A stretch of DNA of 64,000 nucleotides from Rhizobium leguminosarum (lineage in GTDB: Bacteria > Pseudomonadota > Alphaproteobacteria > Rhizobiales > Rhizobiaceae): NCBI RefSeq assembly GCF_001679785.1, contig NZ_CP016293.1, positions 210,982-274,981 of the forward strand, written 5' to 3'. Both the position numbers and the translations under genes were made by a program. Of this stretch, positions 61,598 to 64,000 are shown piece by piece. Numbering within the stretch: the stretch's first letter is position 1; each line of letters begins with the position of its first letter. Under the pieces are notes generated by a model. It searched no databases. It worked only from the letters and a program-made list of their open reading frames with translations, and was not told the origin of the DNA.

Positions 61598-63613
61598 ATG
61601 CCCGAAAATACCCCCACTGAGACGCCGCGCTCAGGATGGTTCTTAATGCCGATGCAAGCGCTCGTCGCCCCTCTGCTGGCGATGCCGCGGGTTGCCAAAC
61701 GCGCTCTGGCCTTGCTGCTGGATTCCAGCTTTTGTGTTCTGACGATCTGGCTGGCCTATTGTTTCCGCCTGAACGAATGGACAGTGCTGACAGGTGTGCA
61801 GTGGCTGCCGGTCTTCGTTTCACTGTGCATGGCCCTTCCCATCTTTATCGTCATGGGCATGTATCGGGCGATCTTCCGTTATGCCAATATGGCTGCTTTC
61901 ATTACTGTTCTGAAGGCGATTGCGATCTACGGCGTCGCCTTCATGACGATATTTACAGCACTCAGCGTCCCCGGTGTTCCGAGAACCGTCGGCATCCTCC
62001 AGCCCTTCCTTCTGTTGATTGCGATCGGGCTGTCGAGGTTGGGTATCCGCTACTGGCTCGGGGATGCCTACCAGCGCATCCTTCACAAGAATATGCTCGC
62101 CAAGGTGCTGATCTATGGGGCAGGGACGGCCGGGCGGCAACTGGCCGGTGCCTTGATCAACAGTGCCGAACTCAATGTCGTCGGCTATCTGGATGATGAT
62201 CCGCGTCTCAAGGGCGGCGTCATGGGTGGTTTGCCGATCTACGACCCCTCGGATCTTCCGGTGCTTGCCGAATCTCTCGGCGTGCACAACGTGCTTCTTG
62301 CTCTTCCCTCCGCATCGCGGCAGCGTCGCAACGAAATCCTGGAGCACATCCGTAAAGCCAGGGTCAATGTTCGCACCTTGCCGGATCTCACTGCCCTGGC
62401 TCAGGGACGCATCGCCGTCTCCGATATCCGAGAGCTGGAAATCGAAGATCTGCTGGGAAGAGAAGCGGTCGCGCCGCGCCAGGAGCTACTCGACAAATCG
62501 ATGCGCAACAAGGTGGTGATGGTCACCGGTGCTGGCGGCTCGATCGGCGGCGAGCTATGTCGTCAGATTCTGCGCACCGGGCCTTCCAGCCTCATCCTCC
62601 TCGATCAGAACGAGTTTGCGCTTTATAATATCCATGCCGAATTGCAGAAGCTCGCCGAACTGTACAAGCATGAAAATATGCAGATCGTTCCGATTCTGTG
62701 TTCCGTCCGCGATCAGGATCGTATGGAACATGTCATGCAGAGCTGGCGACCTCAGACGCTCTATCATGCAGCCGCTTACAAGCATGTTCCCCTTGTCGAA
62801 CACAATGCCGTGGAAGGCATCAAGAACAATGTCATGGGTACGCTGGTCGCGGCACGGGCGGCGAATAAATGCGGCGTCTCGAATTTCGTGCTGATCAGCA
62901 CAGACAAAGCCGTGCGTCCGACAAATGTGATGGGCGCCAGCAAGAGGCTGGCGGAGATGGTTCTGCAGGCGCTTGCGGCGGAATCGGCGACCGACAGAAT
63001 GCGAACGAATTTCTCCATGGTCCGTTTCGGAAACGTCCTCGGCTCCTCCGGATCCGTCGTGCCGCTTTTCCGGCAGCAGATCAAGGAGGGCGGCCCGGTG
63101 ACACTGACACATCCTGATATAACCCGCTATTTCATGACCATTTCGGAGGCTTCTCAACTCGTCATACAGGCCGGCGCGATGGCGGAAGGCGGAGATGTCT
63201 TCCTGCTCGACATGGGAGAGCCGGTTCGCATCGCCGATCTCGCCCGCAAGATGGTAGAGCTTTCCGGACTGGCGTCCGCGACGAAGACAATCCCGAAGGC
63301 GATATCGAGCTGTCGGTTACCGGTCTTCGGCCCGGCGAGAAGCTCTTTGAAGAGCTGTTTGATCGGGGATAATCCTGAAACAACCGAACATCCTCGGATT
63401 ATGAAGGCGCGCGAGGATTTCCTGTCCTGGCCCGAGCTGTCGCGAAGGCTCAACGTGCTCAATGCGGCGTTGGACCGGAACGATATGATCGCTGCACGTG
63501 CGACCTTGGCGGAGCTTGTTTCCGGCTATTCGTCAACGGGTGAGGTCTCGGATCTGGCTTTCACCGGCGCCGAGCCACTTAGGCTGCCCCAGACAATTCA
63601 AAGCACGCTGTAA
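61598..63613 (+). CDS. WbpM/CapD-like nucleotide-sugar dehydratase, with a 28-codon out-of-frame stretch
   Basis: The 671-residue protein has four N-terminal membrane helices (about 45-150), a Rossmann-like domain (LIYGAGTAGRQL near residue 170) and an SDR dehydratase domain (VTGAGGSIGGELCRQI near residue 309, then YHAAAYKHVPLVE and LISTDKAVRPTN). This is the layout of UDP-GlcNAc 4,6-dehydratases for QuiNAc or bacillosamine-type sugars. Between about 63275 and 63360 the reading frame gives an unrelated stretch, whereas the +1 neighbour frame gives the conserved DEDNPEGDIELSVTGLRPGE and KLFEEL. A missing base near 63275 and an extra T near 63358 would explain it. The rest is intact, so the frame stays open. 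Confidence 0.88.
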   Translation: MPENTPTETPRSGWFLMPMQALVAPLLAMPRVAKRALALLLDSSFCVLTIWLAYCFRLNEWTVLTGVQWLPVFVSLCMALPIFIVMGMYRAIFRYANMAAFITVLKAIAIYGVAFMTIFTALSVPGVPRTVGILQPFLLLIAIGLSRLGIRYWLGDAYQRILHKNMLAKVLIYGAGTAGRQLAGALINSAELNVVGYLDDDPRLKGGVMGGLPIYDPSDLPVLAESLGVHNVLLALPSASRQRRNEILEHIRKARVNVRTLPDLTALAQGRIAVSDIRELEIEDLLGREAVAPRQELLDKSMRNKVVMVTGAGGSIGGELCRQILRTGPSSLILLDQNEFALYNIHAELQKLAELYKHENMQIVPILCSVRDQDRMEHVMQSWRPQTLYHAAAYKHVPLVEHNAVEGIKNNVMGTLVAARAANKCGVSNFVLISTDKAVRPTNVMGASKRLAEMVLQALAAESATDRMRTNFSMVRFGNVLGSSGSVVPLFRQQIKEGGPVTLTHPDITRYFMTISEASQLVIQAGAMAEGGDVFLLDMGEPVRIADLARKMVELSGLASATKTIPKAISSCRLPVFGPARSSLKSCLIGDNPETTEHPRIMKAREDFLSWPELSRRLNVLNAALDRNDMIAARATLAELVSGYSSTGEVSDLAFTGAEPLRLPQTIQSTL

Positions 63614-63640
63614 GGGTTGCAGGCTCAAGGGTGCCAGACG

Positions 63641-64000
63641 TCAGCTCCGAACAACGGGCGCAAAGCCCGTGCTGCCGCGATCCGCACAAATAAGGGCGAC
63701 CATGTAGGCGAAGATCGGATCCAAAGCTTTTCTGATTGAACATGATGCCAAAGCTGCCTGTTATGACGTAGCTGCTGACGAGTAGAAGAGCGAGCGCAAT
63801 CGCTAAATCCCGGCCCGGTCCCGGTTCTTTTCTCCACGCGCCTATCACGGGCGTCAGCAGCATCAGCGAAAGCGCTGCAATGCCGAAAACGCCGGCGTCG
63901 ATTCCCGCGGTCAGAAAGCCGTTATGGACATGCGAGTAAGGCAACTGCGGCCTTATATTATCGGGAAGCTCTGCCAAAACCGAACTCATCCGGTTCTGCG
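63641..64000 (-). CDS. O-antigen ligase/polymerase (Wzy/WaaL family), C-terminal part, frameshifted
   Basis: From the right edge the minus strand encodes PYSHVHNGFLTAGIDAGVFG and two membrane helices (LSLMLLTPVIGAW, then AIALALLLVSSYVITGSFGI), the typical end of the O-antigen ligase family, whose HxHN-type motif lies in the periplasmic loop. After FNQK at about 63728 the frame turns into an unlikely sequence running to 63579. Dropping one A of the minus-strand AAAA run at 63731-63728 restores KALDPIFAYMVALICADRGS and a stop at 63641. The start is outside the window. It converges with the dehydratase gene. Confidence 0.75.

Overview
The window looks like part of a large secondary replicon (plasmid or chromid) of a fast-growing rhizobium, most likely of the Rhizobium leguminosarum/etli type. 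The evidence is a complete repABC module with two parS sites and a counter-transcribed RNA, RIME-like intergenic repeats, strong GC bias with long antisense shadow frames, and gene content typical of rhizobia: many ABC uptake operons, a FixK/FNR-type box and a sigma-54 promoter. The species is an inference. I saw no tRNA, rRNA, CRISPR array, prophage or intact insertion sequence.

Layout. 1-7.2 kb (minus strand): a carbohydrate/polyol-type ABC operon, with binding protein, MalF-like permease carrying a long insert, second permease, ATPase, glycerophosphodiester phosphodiesterase, LacI regulator and an inositol-monophosphatase-family enzyme cut by the left edge. 7.2-10.8 kb: YbaK/ProX-type deacylase, Tim44-like membrane protein, 2-hydroxyacid dehydrogenase, HupE. 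10.9-18.1 kb: a full cytochrome bd oxidase operon, GbsR/MarR regulator-cydD-cydC-cydA-cydB-cydX, with an anaerobox upstream; the 40-residue CydX is easily missed. 18.1-25.4 kb: a second sugar-type ABC operon with a Gfo/Idh/MocA-aldo/keto-reductase fusion, opposite an AraC regulator. 25.4-35.4 kb: a guanidine assimilation operon with an NtrC-like site, sigma-54 promoter, guanidine-I riboswitch, ABC importer, carboxyguanidine deiminase pair, guanidine (urea-type) carboxylase and allophanate hydrolase. 35.4-41.8 kb: VOC protein plus two Gfo/Idh/MocA dehydrogenases, an FAH-family enzyme and methylmalonyl-CoA mutase. 41.9-47.1 kb: a probable organosulfur module (flavin monooxygenase, MetNIQ importer, FMN reductase). 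47.2-49.3 kb: MFS exporter and XRE regulator. 49.7-53.6 kb: repABC. 53.6-56.4 kb: glycerate kinase and an SLC13-type transporter. 56.4-60.7 kb: a compact ECF sigma/anti-sigma locus with secreted products. 60.8-64 kb: surface polysaccharide genes (ExoY/PssA-like sugar transferase, WbpM/CapD-like dehydratase, O-antigen ligase end).

The least familiar system is the ECF locus. Four copies of one promoter-like motif, GGAATAA-N14-CGT, all with exactly 14 bases between the blocks, lie before a secreted subtilase, a DUF6065 protein, a secreted Ser/Asn-repeat protein and the anti-sigma gene. Together they define a self-contained envelope or extracellular response regulon. The guanidine operon is the best supported metabolic system: nitrogen control and substrate sensing can both be read from the DNA before its first gene.

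Mobile-repeat history is visible too. RIME-like elements bounded by TA lie directly on the ends of two genes, whose TAG stops are made by the repeat junction. A 270-bp element with 34-bp terminal inverted repeats sits inside the met cluster. In the last 750 bases three apparent one-base homopolymer indels disturb the polysaccharide genes; they may be real decay or sequence errors.
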